Source: Paranoxybacillus vitaminiphilus (lineage in GTDB: Bacteria; Bacillota; Bacilli; Bacillales; Anoxybacillaceae). From it: 64,000 nucleotides of DNA. Positions 28,255 to 37,956 of the stretch are shown piece after piece (position 1 is the first letter of the stretch; every line of letters starts with the position of its first letter). The DNA lies in contig NZ_QLMH01000007.1 in the NCBI RefSeq assembly GCF_003259935.1, positions 62,001 through 126,000 on the forward strand, read 5' to 3'. The position numbers and the translations under genes were made by a program. The notes beneath the pieces are model-generated. The model worked only from the letters and a program-made list of their open reading frames with translations. It searched no databases and was not told where the DNA came from.

Positions 28255-28971
28255 TTAACGGCTGTTTAATACTTCAGCGATATGCATGACTTTAATTGGT
28301 TTTCCTTGGCGTTCAATCCGTCCGCCGATGTTCATTAAACAGCCGCAGTCTGCACCGATTAAATAATCCGCATTGACTTCTTCAATATGATGAATCTTTT
28401 CGTCGACCATTTGTTCGGAAATCGGTCCCATTTTGACGGAGAATGTACCGCCGAAACCACAGCAGTTGTGCGAGTTTGGCAGCGGAACAAACTCTAAGCC
28501 GTCAACATTTTTTAATAGTTTCATAGGCGCATCTTTTACTCCGAGCAAACGAGTCATATGACATGATGTATGATAAGTGGCCCGCCCTTTTAATTTCGCT
28601 CCGACATTTTCGATTTTTAACACATCGACGATAAATTGTGTCAATTCATATGTTTTGTCTGCTAATGCTTTTGCCCGCGGTTCCCATTCCGGATCCCCTT
28701 TAAAAATATGCGGATACTCTTTAAACATTGTTGCACAAGAACCGGAAGGGGTGACGATATATTCCGCGTGTTCAAACGTACGAATCATATGTTTCATTGC
28801 TTCTTTTGCTTCTTTTACGTAGCCGCTGTTGTAAGCTGGCTGACCGCAGCACGTTTGTGCTTCTGGAAATTCAATTTCACACCCTAACCGTTCAAGCAAT
28901 TCTACTGTTGCTTTTCCAACGTTCGTATGAAATAAATCGACTAAACATGTAACAAATAACGTGACTTTCAT
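28255..28971 (-). CDS. lutA: L-lactate utilisation protein LutA (CCG domain)
   Basis: A 238-residue protein with two CCG-type cysteine-rich domains ([10 protein letters not shown] near 42 and [10 protein letters not shown] near 169, each paired with SGSCATM and TSCHMTR). These bind iron-sulfur clusters in heterodisulfide reductase-like and lactate/glycolate oxidase subunits. It is the first gene of lutABC, 22 bp before lutB. Its promoter region carries the same palindrome found before the lactate permease gene. Confidence 0.95.
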   Translation of the reverse strand: MKVTLFVTCLVDLFHTNVGKATVELLERLGCEIEFPEAQTCCGQPAYNSGYVKEAKEAMKHMIRTFEHAEYIVTPSGSCATMFKEYPHIFKGDPEWEPRAKALADKTYELTQFIVDVLKIENVGAKLKGRATYHTSCHMTRLLGVKDAPMKLLKNVDGLEFVPLPNSHNCCGFGGTFSVKMGPISEQMVDEKIHHIEEVNADYLIGADCGCLMNIGGRIERQGKPIKVMHIAEVLNSR

Positions 28972-29042
28972 TGAGAATTCCCCTCTCTACGGAAGAAAAC
29001 GTTTTCTTTTTCACTTTACCGATAAATAACTAATCAGTCAAC

Positions 29043-29072
29043 AGGTCATCAGATGACTCGTGTAATATTATA
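29043..29072 (-). promoter_or_regulatory. lutABC promoter and probable LutR operator
   Basis: On the minus strand a TATAAT (29072-29067) is followed at once by the palindrome AGTCATCTGATGACCT (29058-29043). On the plus strand this reads AGGTCATCAGATGACT, identical over 15 bases to the site before the permease gene. The lutR gene is upstream on the same strand. A second palindrome, AGAAAACGTTTTCT (28994-29007), nearer the start, resembles a CcpA cre site. Confidence 0.65.
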
Positions 29073-29113
29073 CTAAATTTTTTGGAACTTTAATAAAATT
29101 TTGTATAAAAAAG

Positions 29114-29190
29114 CAGCTGACCTAAAAGCTAAAGTTTCAGCCAAACATTTGTAAAATGTATGTGAGGTCAGATGCTTATAGGTCAGCTTC
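29114..29190. repeat. Dispersed palindromic repeat, copy C (reverse orientation)
   Basis: Arms AGCTGACCT / AGGTCAGCT with inner TGTATGTGAGGTCAGATGCT. The inner left arm is worn down. It sits between lutR and lutA, both read leftwards, so it probably ends the lutR transcript. Confidence 0.75.
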
Positions 29191-29199
29191 CTTTGCGTT

Positions 29200-29919
29200 T
29201 TATTGAATATATTTTGCTAATACTTTTTCAACGTTTCCTAAGTGTTCACGCATTCGCTCTTGCGCCAGAACGGCGTTTTGCTCTTTAATCGCTTCGAAAA
29301 TTCGAATATGATCTTCAAGCAGCTGCTCGCTTGTCGCTTGTTTGGAAAATAGCCAGATTCTCCGTGTTTCCCGCATCGTTTCAACCATCATTCCTGATAC
29401 ATTGTTCATTAAACTAACTAAAATTGGATTTTGCGATGCGGCAGCAACAGCCATATGAAATAGAAGATCCGCTTTTTCTCCAAGTTCTTCGTCTCCAAGT
29501 CCTTCCCGCATTTGGTCGAGGGCGTGTTCCATCGATTGTAAATCTTTTTCCGTTCTTTTCCGGGCGGCAATCCCAGCGGCTCCTACTTCCAGCAATTTGC
29601 GAACTTCCAATAAATAAGCGATGTGTTCTTTATTCATAAGTACAGCAAGCGAAATTGGAAGGGAAAGCATTGTCGGATCAAATTCGCGGACGTATGTGCC
29701 TTCACCTTGTTTCATTTCGATTAGTCCCATTGCTCTAAGAGCGCTTAATGCTTCACGAATGGCTGCACGTCCGACGTTAAAATTTTCTGAAAGCTGTTGT
29801 ACAGAGTCTAATTTATCACCAGGTTTTAGTACGCCAGTTTTAATCATTTCAAAAATGGCTTCTGCCACTTCTTCATATATTTTTTTAGGCTTAATTTGTT
29901 TATATTCCAATGTGTTCAC
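29200..29919 (-). CDS. lutR: FadR-type GntR regulator of lactate genes
   Basis: A 239-residue GntR-family repressor. The winged helix-turn-helix is at about residues 10-75 (QQLSENFNVGRAAIREALSALRAMGLIEMKQGEGTYV in pieces). A FadR-type all-helical ligand domain (FCD) fills the rest, with metal-coordinating His/Asp positions. It lies upstream of lutABC and is divergent from the lactate permease gene, the usual LutR position in bacilli. LutR releases the lut operon when L-lactate is present. The matching palindromes before lutA and the permease are its likely targets. Confidence 0.9.
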   Translation of the reverse strand: MNTLEYKQIKPKKIYEEVAEAIFEMIKTGVLKPGDKLDSVQQLSENFNVGRAAIREALSALRAMGLIEMKQGEGTYVREFDPTMLSLPISLAVLMNKEHIAYLLEVRKLLEVGAAGIAARKRTEKDLQSMEHALDQMREGLGDEELGEKADLLFHMAVAAASQNPILVSLMNNVSGMMVETMRETRRIWLFSKQATSEQLLEDHIRIFEAIKEQNAVLAQERMREHLGNVEKVLAKYIQ

Positions 29920-30050
29920 CTCTATAGGAAAAACTCAAACAATTTAATCATACTTAATTATACATAGAACGGAACGCCATGAAAATGTTTCATAACGGCT
30001 GTGTGTTTCTGTGAATAATACAAAATGTTCAAAAAATTTCATTTTTAGTA

Positions 30051-30123
30051 TTGTTTTTTTCTCAAATCAATCATATAATTTGAGGCATCAAGGTCATTTT
30101 ATCATTAGGTCATCAGATGACCT
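30051..30123 (+). promoter_or_regulatory. Lactate permease promoter and probable LutR operator
   Basis: TTGTTT (30051-30056) and TATAAT (30074-30079), 17 bp apart, form the promoter. The 17-bp palindrome AGGTCATCAGATGACCT lies at 30107-30123, about 25 bp after the likely transcription start. It matches the lutA site. Confidence 0.7.
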
Positions 30124-30159
30124 TATCATATTCACGGGGTGAATCATTTTGCGCATGAA

Positions 30160-30173
30160 TGAAAACGGTTTCT
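30160..30173 (+). promoter_or_regulatory. Probable CcpA cre site in the lactate permease leader
   Basis: TGAAAACGGTTTCT is close to the cre consensus TGAAARCGYTTWCA. Placed downstream of the promoter, it would allow carbon catabolite repression as a roadblock. Confidence 0.5.
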
Positions 30174-30254
30174 TAAGGGAGGGGGATTCAGTTACGTTTT
30201 CATTAGAGGATTTCTGTATTTTTCAATTTTAGAGTGATGGGAGGGGCTCACACA

Positions 30255-31937
30255 ATGACGTGGACACAAAATTTTACACCTGTTGGGGATAATCTTGCCT
30301 TATCTGCTTTAGTAGCACTTATTCCGATTTTATATTTCTTCTGGGCGCTGGCAATCAAGCGAATGCAAGGATATATGGCCGGACTTACGACATTGCTTGT
30401 TGCGCTGGCCGTCGTTGTAGCCGTTTATAAAATGCCGGTTGGAATGGCAGTCATGTCGGTAAGTCAAGGTGCTGTTTACGGGATATTGCCAATCGGCTGG
30501 ATTATTATTACATCTGTATTTTTATATAAGTTAACGGTGAAAACCGGACAATTTGATATTATCCGCAACTCGGTCTTATCGATTACCGAAGACCGGCGTT
30601 TACAGGCATTATTGGTAGCGTTCTCATTTGGCGCTTTCTTGGAGGGGGCAGCTGGATTTGGAGCTCCTGTAGCCATTTCAGCAGCTTTACTTGTTGGATT
30701 AGGTTTTAATCCTTTATATGCAGCAGGAATTTGTTTAATTGCGAATACGGCTCCGGTGGCATTCGGTGCGATCGGTATTCCGATTACTGCGATGGAAGGA
30801 CCGACAGGAGTTCCGGCGATGGAAATCTCAAAAATGGTCGGCCGCCAATTACCGTTTTTATCTATATTCATTCCGTTTTATCTAGTTGTTATTATGGCTG
30901 GATTTAAAAAGGCGATGGAAGTATTGCCGGCTATTTTAGTATCAGGTATTTCCTTTGCATTAACGCAATATTTGAGCTCAAACTTTTTAGGTCCTGAGTT
31001 GCCTGATATTTTATCAGCACTCGTTTCATTGGCTGCATTGGCAATTTTCTTGAAGTTTTGGAAACCTAAATCTATTTTCCGTTTTCAGTCTGAAGCCTAT
31101 TCCGAAGTAGCGGCGGCTGCTTCAGCAAAGCAAGCTGCGCATACAAAAGGCGAAGTGTTTAAAGCATGGTCACCATTCTTAGTATTAACGGCATTTATTT
31201 CGATTTGGGGGATTCCGGCAATTAAAGCAGCTTTGACGGGGCATTATGAGGGAACAAACGGTTTATTAAAATTAATCAATGTACTTGGCCATCAATTGAC
31301 GTTTATGCCTGAAGTACCTGGATTAAACAATAAAATTATGAATGCAAGCGGACAACCTATCGCAGCTGTCTATAAACTGGAATTATTAGGTGCTGCGGGT
31401 ACAGCGATTTTGCTGGCAGCCGTCGTGACAAAATTTATTGTAAAAATTTCTTGGAAAGATTGGATGGCAACATTTGCTGAAACCTTAAAAGAATTAAAGT
31501 TTCCAATCATCACGATTGGAGCGGTAGTCGGATTCGCCTATGTAACAAATGCTTCAGGGATGAGTACGACACTTGGAATGGCATTGGCAAAAACAGGCGT
31601 GTTATTCCCGTTCTTCTCACCATTCCTTGGTTGGTTAGGAGTATTTATCACAGGGTCAGATACATCTTCTAACCTGTTATTTGGTAATCTTCAAAAAGTT
31701 ACGGCAACATCAGTCGGAATGGATCCGGTACTGGCACTTGCTGCGAACTCGTCTGGCGGAGTAACTGGGAAAATGATCTCGCCGCAATCGATTGCCGTTG
31801 CCTGCGCTGCTGTAGGTTTAGCAGGAAAAGAATCAGATTTGTTCCGCTTTACAATTAAACATAGTATTTTCCTAATCTTTTTGATTGGTATTCTCACATT
31901 CCTGCAATCTAACGTTTTATCATGGATGATTCCATAA
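30255..31937 (+). CDS. lctP: L-lactate permease (LctP family)
   Basis: A 560-residue membrane transporter with about 13 hydrophobic helices that imports L-lactate (and often glycolate) with protons. Family motifs include SFGAFLEGAAGFGAPVAIS near 130-150 and ITGSDTSSNLLFGNLQ with AANSSGGVTGKMISPQS near the end. The start is the ATG at 30255, eight bases after GGGAGGGG; an ATG at 30234 is in frame but lies before that site. It is divergent from lutR and shares its operator palindrome with lutABC, so uptake and oxidation are probably co-induced. Confidence 0.94.
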   Translation: MTWTQNFTPVGDNLALSALVALIPILYFFWALAIKRMQGYMAGLTTLLVALAVVVAVYKMPVGMAVMSVSQGAVYGILPIGWIIITSVFLYKLTVKTGQFDIIRNSVLSITEDRRLQALLVAFSFGAFLEGAAGFGAPVAISAALLVGLGFNPLYAAGICLIANTAPVAFGAIGIPITAMEGPTGVPAMEISKMVGRQLPFLSIFIPFYLVVIMAGFKKAMEVLPAILVSGISFALTQYLSSNFLGPELPDILSALVSLAALAIFLKFWKPKSIFRFQSEAYSEVAAAASAKQAAHTKGEVFKAWSPFLVLTAFISIWGIPAIKAALTGHYEGTNGLLKLINVLGHQLTFMPEVPGLNNKIMNASGQPIAAVYKLELLGAAGTAILLAAVVTKFIVKISWKDWMATFAETLKELKFPIITIGAVVGFAYVTNASGMSTTLGMALAKTGVLFPFFSPFLGWLGVFITGSDTSSNLLFGNLQKVTATSVGMDPVLALAANSSGGVTGKMISPQSIAVACAAVGLAGKESDLFRFTIKHSIFLIFLIGILTFLQSNVLSWMIP

Positions 31938-31946
31938 ATAGTTGAG

Positions 31947-32075
31947 AAAGGGACCGTCATGATAAGGCTGTCTCATTAAGGGTCTGACCTCACGCGCGTT
32001 TCACAATATAGTATTGTGTTGTGGGGTCTGACCCTGGACTTTTTGGACAGCCTCTTAGTGATTTAGTCCCTTTTC
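31947..32075 (+). terminator. lctP terminator carrying a nested repeat
   Basis: An outer stem AAAGGGAC (from 31947) pairs with GTCCCTTT (to 32073) and is followed by TCCTCTTT. The palindromic repeat copy D lies entirely inside its loop. This looks like an original terminator into whose loop the repeat was inserted. Confidence 0.6.
31965..32053. repeat. Dispersed palindromic repeat, copy D (forward orientation)
   Basis: Arms AGGCTGTCTC / GGACAGCCT outside and GGTCTGACCTCACG / GTGGGGTCTGACC inside. The inner ATTTCACAATATA-type segment is shortened here to TTTCACAATATAG. Confidence 0.88.
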
Positions 32076-32132
32076 CTCTTTACAAAAATAGAACTATACT
32101 ATGATAACAAGTGACAGAAAGGATGAGAACGG

Positions 32133-33545
32133 TTGATTTCGAATGAAGCAAAGCAAAAACTTATCAGCATTGTTGGGATAGAAAACTATGATGACTCGAA
32201 AGCGGGAAGACTTGTTTACTCATACGATGCAACACCGCAGTTTCAGTCGCTTCCTGATGCGGTCATTGCACCGAGAAATACAAAAGAAGTTTCAGAGATT
32301 GTAAAAATTTGCAATGAATACCGTATTCCAATTGTGCCAAGGGGTTCAGGCACAAATCTTTGTGCGGGCACATGTCCGACGGAAGGCGGCATCGTGCTTA
32401 TTTTCAAACATATGAACAAAATTTTAGAAATTGATGAGGAAAATTTAACAGTGACCGTTCAGCCGGGTGTTGTTACGCTCGATTTAATTAAGGCGGTAGA
32501 AGCAAAGGGACTTTTTTATCCGCCTGATCCGAGCTCGATGAAAATTTCCACGATTGGCGGAAACATTAATGAAAACTCTGGCGGTTTGCGCGGATTAAAA
32601 TATGGTGTGACCCGCGATTATGTCATGGCGTTGGAAGTTGTTTTAGCAAACGGAGATGTGATTCGTACAGGCGGAAAATTAGCAAAGGACGTTGCCGGCT
32701 ATGACTTAACCCGTTTATTTGTCGGTTCTGAAGGTACGCTTGGAATTATTACAGAAGCAACGTTAAAACTGATTCCGATGCCGGAGACGAAAAAAACAAT
32801 GCTTGCTCTTTATCAAGATTTAGAAGCAGCCGCGCGCTCTGTTTCTAAAATTATTGCCAACAAAATTATTCCGACGACGCTTGAATTTCTTGACCAGCCG
32901 ACGCTTGAAGTGGTTGAAGCCTATGCACAAATCGGCCTGCCGACAGACGTAAAAGCTGTTCTTCTTATTGAGCAGGACGGGCCGAGTGAAGTAGTGGAAC
33001 GCGATATGAAGAAAATGGCGGAGATTTGTAAGGAGGAACAAGCAGTCTCAGTGCAAGTGGCTCAATCCGAAGCTGAAGCAGACGCATTGCGCACAGCGAG
33101 ACGTTCGGCACTTTCGGCATTAGCACGTTTGAAACCAACAACGATTTTAGAGGATGCGACAGTACCGCGTTCAGAGATTGCGAAAATGGTGAAAGTGATT
33201 AACGAGATTGCCGAAAAGTATAATGTGAAAATTTGCACTTTCGGTCATGCCGGTGATGGAAATCTTCACCCGACTTGTCCGACTGATGCCCGCGACCGTG
33301 AGGAAATTGAACGCGTCGAAAAAGCGTTTGAGGAAATTTTTGCGAAGGCAATTGAACTTGGCGGTACGATTACGGGTGAACATGGAGTTGGAGTGATGAA
33401 AGCTCCTTATTTGGAATGGAAGCTTGGCCGTGAAGGAATTGCAGCGATGAAAGCAATTAAAAATGCGCTTGATCCGAATAATATTATGAATCCTGGAAAA
33501 GTATTTGCAAAAAGTACGAGAAAACGAGTGGTGATAACAAGATGA
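32133..33545 (+). CDS. glcD: Glycolate oxidase subunit GlcD (FAD-linked oxidase)
   Basis: A 470-residue FAD enzyme that oxidises glycolate or D-lactate. The PCMH-type FAD domain covers about residues 35-215 (PRGSGTNLCAGTCP, PPDPSSMKISTIGGNINENSGG in pieces, GSEGTLGIITEA). The C-terminal FAD-linked oxidase domain contains FGHAGDGNLHP and GEHGVGVMK, the active-site and metal-binding His residues. The TTG start has AAAGGATGAG before it. It overlaps glcF by four bases (ATGA). The pair replaces the three-subunit GlcDEF. Confidence 0.93.
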   Translation: MISNEAKQKLISIVGIENYDDSKAGRLVYSYDATPQFQSLPDAVIAPRNTKEVSEIVKICNEYRIPIVPRGSGTNLCAGTCPTEGGIVLIFKHMNKILEIDEENLTVTVQPGVVTLDLIKAVEAKGLFYPPDPSSMKISTIGGNINENSGGLRGLKYGVTRDYVMALEVVLANGDVIRTGGKLAKDVAGYDLTRLFVGSEGTLGIITEATLKLIPMPETKKTMLALYQDLEAAARSVSKIIANKIIPTTLEFLDQPTLEVVEAYAQIGLPTDVKAVLLIEQDGPSEVVERDMKKMAEICKEEQAVSVQVAQSEAEADALRTARRSALSALARLKPTTILEDATVPRSEIAKMVKVINEIAEKYNVKICTFGHAGDGNLHPTCPTDARDREEIERVEKAFEEIFAKAIELGGTITGEHGVGVMKAPYLEWKLGREGIAAMKAIKNALDPNNIMNPGKVFAKSTRKRVVITR

Positions 33546-34888
33546 CAACAACAAAAGAGCGGAATGTAATACAGCAGCAATTTAAAGAACGAATGAATGA
33601 AGATGAGCTAATGAACTGCATGCGCTGCGGCTTTTGCCTCCCGACGTGTCCGACATATATCGAATCTGGTTTTCAAGAGGCGCATTCGCCGCGGGGGCGC
33701 ATTGCTTTAATGAAGGCAGTGGTTGATGGTCTCATTGAACCGGACGAAGATGTAGAGCGGACGCTGAATATGTGTTTAGGATGCCGCGCCTGTGAGCCTG
33801 TCTGTCCGTCTGGAGTTAACTACGGACATTTACTTGAAGAGGCGCGCGACATTATTCAGAAAAACAAAAAACATTCATTGCCTGTTCGCCTTCTTCGCAA
33901 GGCAGTATTTGAAGAGCTGTTTCCACATCCCCATCGAATGCGCACAATAACAGGACTTATCAGCTTTTATCAACGTTCCGGCTTGCAGCGAGTTGTCCGT
34001 AATACCGGGTTGTTAAATTTATTGCCTGCTCAATTGAAAGAAATGGAAAAGATATTGCCAAAAGTCCCGACTTTGAAGGAAATGAAGCATCGTCCAAATC
34101 ATTTGCCGGCACAGGGAAAAACAAAGCGTCGTGTTGCTTTTTTTTCCGGCTGTTTAATGGATACGATGTTTATGGAAACGAATGATGCTACGATGAAATT
34201 ACTGCAGCTGGCAGGATGCGAAATCGTGATTCCTCCTCAGCAAACATGCTGTGGGGCACTGCATGGTCATAGCGGGGAAAAAAATCAGGCAAAAGAGTTA
34301 GCCAAACGCAACATTGAAGCATTTGAAGGATTAAATGTCGATTATATTATTACGAATGCTGGAGGTTGCGGCGCTTTCTTAATTGAGTATGATCATTTAT
34401 TAAAAGATGATCCGGATTGGGCTGCGCGCGCTAAAGCATTTACGGAAAAAATAAAAGATATTTCTGCGATTTTAGTGGAGCTAGACTTCCATAAAAAAGG
34501 GTTGAAGCTCCCGTCCCAAGTCGTGACATATCAGGATTCGTGCCATTTACGCAATGTGATGAAGACAGCATCAGCTCCGAGAATTTTGCTGCAATCGATT
34601 GAAGGCATCGAATTTCGTGAAATGAAGGAGGCGGACCGCTGCTGCGGTTCAGCGGGAATTTATAACATTGTCGAGCCGGAGATGTCAATGCAAATTCTCG
34701 ACTATAAAATGGAGCAGGTAAAGGAAACAAAAGCAACGACCATTGTTACTGCAAACCCGGGCTGTTTGCTGCAAATGAAGCTTGGCATTGAAAGGGAAGG
34801 GTTATCTGATCGCGTTCGTGCTGTTCATATCGTTGAACTCCTTCTTGAAGCAGCTGACGCCAGTGGCTTCACAGCCGATCAACAATAG
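33542..34888 (+). CDS. glcF: Glycolate oxidase iron-sulfur subunit GlcF
   Basis: A 448-residue electron-transfer partner of GlcD. Two [4Fe-4S] motifs lie near the N-terminus (CMRCGFCLPTCPTY near 26 and CLGCRACEPVCPSG near 78), followed by two CCG domains (CCGALHGHSG near 233, CCGSAGIYN near 367, with DSCHLRN). It is translationally coupled to glcD by ATGA. The complex would pass electrons from glycolate or D-lactate to the quinone pool. It lies directly after lctP, whose permeases commonly carry glycolate too. Confidence 0.93.
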   Translation: MTTTKERNVIQQQFKERMNEDELMNCMRCGFCLPTCPTYIESGFQEAHSPRGRIALMKAVVDGLIEPDEDVERTLNMCLGCRACEPVCPSGVNYGHLLEEARDIIQKNKKHSLPVRLLRKAVFEELFPHPHRMRTITGLISFYQRSGLQRVVRNTGLLNLLPAQLKEMEKILPKVPTLKEMKHRPNHLPAQGKTKRRVAFFSGCLMDTMFMETNDATMKLLQLAGCEIVIPPQQTCCGALHGHSGEKNQAKELAKRNIEAFEGLNVDYIITNAGGCGAFLIEYDHLLKDDPDWAARAKAFTEKIKDISAILVELDFHKKGLKLPSQVVTYQDSCHLRNVMKTASAPRILLQSIEGIEFREMKEADRCCGSAGIYNIVEPEMSMQILDYKMEQVKETKATTIVTANPGCLLQMKLGIEREGLSDRVRAVHIVELLLEAADASGFTADQQ

Positions 34889-34937
34889 TCAACGATTGAG
34901 CATATTAGAAAATTTTTTATTTTGTCCAATAAAAACA

Positions 34938-35041
34938 AGGGCTGACCCAAAAAAAGCAAAGTGTCAGACTCACAACCATGCATATATGGTACATAACGTT
35001 AGATAAGGACGCCTAAAGTCAGACATTTTGGGGTCAGCCCT
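34938..35041. repeat. Dispersed palindromic repeat, copy E (reverse orientation)
   Basis: Outer arms AGGGCTGACCC / GGGTCAGCCCT are perfect. The inner arms GTGTCAGACTCACA / CTAAAGTCAGACA are diverged. It sits between convergent glcF and the mreB-like gene. Confidence 0.85.
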
Positions 35042-35063
35042 GTTTTTTACGAGTTTCTTCGTT

Positions 35064-36074
35064 TTACAGGGCTATTTTCATGAGCTTATGAATAACGCTT
35101 AATGAACGCCCTGTACCGATCGCAACCGATTCCAGCGGGTTTGGTGCGAGATGGACCGGAACGAACACTTCTTTGCTTAGCCACTCTTGCATCCCGTTTA
35201 GAAGAGCGCCTCCGCCAGTGAGAATAATGCCGCGCTCAATGATGTCACCGCTTAATTCTGCTGGACAATCTTCTAAAGCTGCGCGCACTGAGCCAAGAAT
35301 TTGCTGAAGTGATTCCGCTATCGCTTCTTGTATTTCTGTTGAGGTTAATGTGATCGCTTTTAGAAAACCCGTGACTAAATCGCGGCCATGAACATCCATT
35401 GTTCTTTCTTCATGCTTGATCGGTGCATAACCGATTTCGATTTTGACTTGTTCGGCCGTGAGCTCACCGATGAGTAAGTTATATTTTTTACGCACATATT
35501 GGATAATATCTTCATCAAGCTGGTCGCCGCCAATGCGAATCGAATGACATGCTACCACGCCGCCGAGTGAAATAATCGCTGTTTCCGTTTTGCCTCCGCC
35601 AATATTAACAATCACGTTTGCCACCGGCTCATCGACAGGCAAATCAGCGCCGATCGCAGCAGCCACTGGTTCTTCGATCAAATAGACGTTCTTAGCGCCA
35701 CAGCTTTTTACTGCTTCATGAATCGAGCGGCGTTCTACGGAAGTAGAATGATACGGCGTACTTATAACTACATTAGGTTTTTTAAGGGAAAAACCTGATT
35801 TTTTACTTGCCAATTTTATTATTTGCTTCAACATATCCGTTGTTTTGTCAAAATCAGCAATGACTCCATGTTTTAATGGACGAATTGTCTCGACTTTTCC
35901 CGGCGTTTTTCCAATCATCATTTTTGCCTCGGAGCCCACGGCTAATACATCATTTGTCTCCGTATGAATCGCCACAACAGATGGCTCATTCACAATGATT
36001 CCTTTGTTTTTACTGTATACTAAAACGTTCATCGTTCCTAAATCAATTCCAATTTCCGGATTCGTGAACATCAT
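35064..36074 (-). CDS. mreBH: MreB/Mbl-type rod shape-determining protein, probably MreBH
   Basis: A 336-residue bacterial actin of the MreB family that guides cell-wall synthesis along the membrane. The nucleotide-binding motifs are present: phosphate 1 [18 protein letters not shown], a [16 protein letters not shown] phosphate 2 loop and the adenosine motif [14 protein letters not shown]. Length matches B. subtilis MreBH (335). It stands alone, not in an mreBCD operon, which is why I favour MreBH over MreB. LTGGGALL and the N-terminal [10 protein letters not shown] are typical. Mbl is the main alternative. Confidence 0.85.
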   Translation of the reverse strand: MMFTNPEIGIDLGTMNVLVYSKNKGIIVNEPSVVAIHTETNDVLAVGSEAKMMIGKTPGKVETIRPLKHGVIADFDKTTDMLKQIIKLASKKSGFSLKKPNVVISTPYHSTSVERRSIHEAVKSCGAKNVYLIEEPVAAAIGADLPVDEPVANVIVNIGGGKTETAIISLGGVVACHSIRIGGDQLDEDIIQYVRKKYNLLIGELTAEQVKIEIGYAPIKHEERTMDVHGRDLVTGFLKAITLTSTEIQEAIAESLQQILGSVRAALEDCPAELSGDIIERGIILTGGGALLNGMQEWLSKEVFVPVHLAPNPLESVAIGTGRSLSVIHKLMKIAL

Positions 36075-36232
36075 TTTTTCACCAACCTTATTTTAGTTTA
36101 AACCTCCTCATATCTCTTCTTCATTTAATTAGTGATTTATGGGGGTGGATCTTATGGAATTTACTAGATCAGGCGGCTCATTGTTATGATAAAATAGGTG
36201 AAAGGTGACTGTACCATTAGGGGTGAAGCAGA

Positions 36233-37003
36233 TTGAAAGCACATTTAACATATGATGACATCGTGAAAATATGCAAACAAATTAACGAGAGGTATCTTCC
36301 TGATGATGAGCCGTTTGTGGAAAAAGTGGACGAGCTATTAGAGCAATACGATGAAAAAACACCTTTGCAATTTATACTTAAAGCTTTTCGAGAGCTTTTA
36401 AAACTCGTTGATTCAGAAATTGATAAAATCGAACAAAATGTGAACATTCGTCCGACATGTGCAAAAGGCTGTGCTTGCTGCTGTTACTTTCCGATTATTA
36501 CCACAAAGCTGGAAGCGAAATTGATTAAAGCATATATTGATGGTTTACCAGCAAAAGAACGTGAACATATTATTAACCATTTGCGTGCGTACTTTCAGCA
36601 AAATCAAACGATATTATCAAAGGTATGTGCGCTTGATTTTACGAATGATCCCCATTTTAAAGAGAAGTATATTGCTGAACAAGTGCCATGCCCGTTTCTT
36701 GATTTACGGACTAACACGTGTAAAGTGTATGAAGTGCGTCCGATTCCTTGCCGTACGTATTTAAATTATGGCAATCCGCGTGCCTGCGCTGATTCTTACA
36801 TTCCAGACGAACCGTTCAGCTATGAATTTTTCTATGAGTATTACATGCAGGCGCTCAATGAGCTGATTCAAGAGCTTCTTTACAACGGTGAAGAATTGGA
36901 CTTCGATTATCCCGATGACGTGTTTACACTCGATTATTTGCCTGTTCTTTTGCAGCAAGAAATGCAGAAAAATGGAGCACATTGCAATAAATTCATTGAT
37001 TAA
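36233..37003 (+). CDS. YkgJ-family cysteine cluster protein
   Basis: A 256-residue protein with the YkgJ/UPF0153 cysteine cluster: CAKGCACCCYFPI near residue 80, then CPFLDLRTNTCKVYEVRPIPCRTY near 148-170. These Cys are thought to bind zinc or an iron-sulfur cluster. The N-terminal 75 residues are helical and acidic. The TTG start is preceded by AGGGGTGAAG. It lies between the divergent mreB-like gene and a palindromic repeat. The biochemical role of the family is not known. Confidence 0.8.
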   Translation: MKAHLTYDDIVKICKQINERYLPDDEPFVEKVDELLEQYDEKTPLQFILKAFRELLKLVDSEIDKIEQNVNIRPTCAKGCACCCYFPIITTKLEAKLIKAYIDGLPAKEREHIINHLRAYFQQNQTILSKVCALDFTNDPHFKEKYIAEQVPCPFLDLRTNTCKVYEVRPIPCRTYLNYGNPRACADSYIPDEPFSYEFFYEYYMQALNELIQELLYNGEELDFDYPDDVFTLDYLPVLLQQEMQKNGAHCNKFID

Positions 37004-37031
37004 AAACGGAAACAATGATTTGTAAAATGAA

Positions 37032-37140
37032 AGGCTGACCATAATTGTCCGCCCCACATACATTTCATAATCTTTTATCGACGGCAGTGTCTTTTACGTT
37101 GTGTTGCAGGGTCTGACCCTGGGGTTTTTGGGACAGCCTC
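37032..37140. repeat. Dispersed palindromic repeat, copy F (forward orientation, diverged)
   Basis: Outer arms AGGCTGACC / GGGACAGCCT. The right inner arm, GGGTCTGACCCTGG, is clear; the left one (TGTCCGCCCCACATACATTT) is degenerate. Convergent position between the YkgJ gene and an NlpC/P60 gene. Confidence 0.75.
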
Positions 37141-37152
37141 AGGGTCATTGAA

Positions 37153-37599
37153 TTACAAGCGTTTTGCGCCAATAAATTTCTTTTTCCAATATGAATTGCT
37201 CATTTTATCAATTTTTACGCCCTTTGATGATGTGGCATGGATAAATTGATTGTTTCCAATATAAATGGCAACGTGAGAAGCACCTTTTTTATAGGTACTA
37301 AAGAAGAGCAAATCGCCAATACGCAAGTTCGATTTATATACCTTTTTACCTTTTTGATACATTTGTGCAGCTGTGCGTGGAAGAGTTTTGCCGATTTTTT
37401 TATGCGTATAGTAAACGAAACCGGAGCAATCAAATCCTTTTGGTGTTGTGCCACCCCACTTGTAAGGAGTACCGATAAGCCTTTTTGCTTCTGTAATTAA
37501 TCGGGAAACAGAAGCAGCTTCAGTTTTAGTAGGGATCACTATGCTAAAATTGACGATTAGCGCTAATGATAGCAACGTCATGAGCATTGTTTTTTTCAT
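37153..37599 (-). CDS. Secreted NlpC/P60 peptidoglycan endopeptidase
   Basis: A 148-residue exported cell-wall hydrolase. A signal peptide is visible (MKKTMLMTLLSLALIVNFSI, cleavage probably after TEA). The remainder is a bare NlpC/P60 domain with catalytic Cys in GFDCSGFVYY near 65, His in ASHVAIYIG near 112 and a third polar residue in FIHATSSKG. It cuts gamma-D-Glu-diaminopimelate type bonds. No LysM or SH3 wall-binding domain is present. The start is ATG 37599 behind GGAGG; the frame upstream to 37650 has no signal. A decayed relative of its C-terminus lies 450 bp away. Confidence 0.9.
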   Translation of the reverse strand: MKKTMLMTLLSLALIVNFSIVIPTKTEAASVSRLITEAKRLIGTPYKWGGTTPKGFDCSGFVYYTHKKIGKTLPRTAAQMYQKGKKVYKSNLRIGDLLFFSTYKKGASHVAIYIGNNQFIHATSSKGVKIDKMSNSYWKKKFIGAKRL

Positions 37600-37956
37600 T
37601 GGTATAACCTCCGCATAGTTTCCTGTTTGCCGACAGGTTAAGTATAACAAAAAGATTGTCGAAATTTTGTTACAGTTGAATTAAATAGTGTTACAAAAGG
37701 TTTACAAAATTTAAAGATTATAATCTGGTAATCAAACGAGATCATGTTTCCGGTTTGGGAGAAAAGGGTAAGGGATGATCTGATTAATGAGAGATAAGAT
37801 GGTTGTTGTAAAATAACAAAGTAAAGACTGTTTTTCTTTTCGTTCATTGAAAGAAAAATTTTTTTCGGGATTTTGTATAAAAATTGATGATTACGGACAG
37901 GATGGTAACGTAGAAATTTCCAAGTATTCCCCCAATCCCCTATGAATATATATCAA

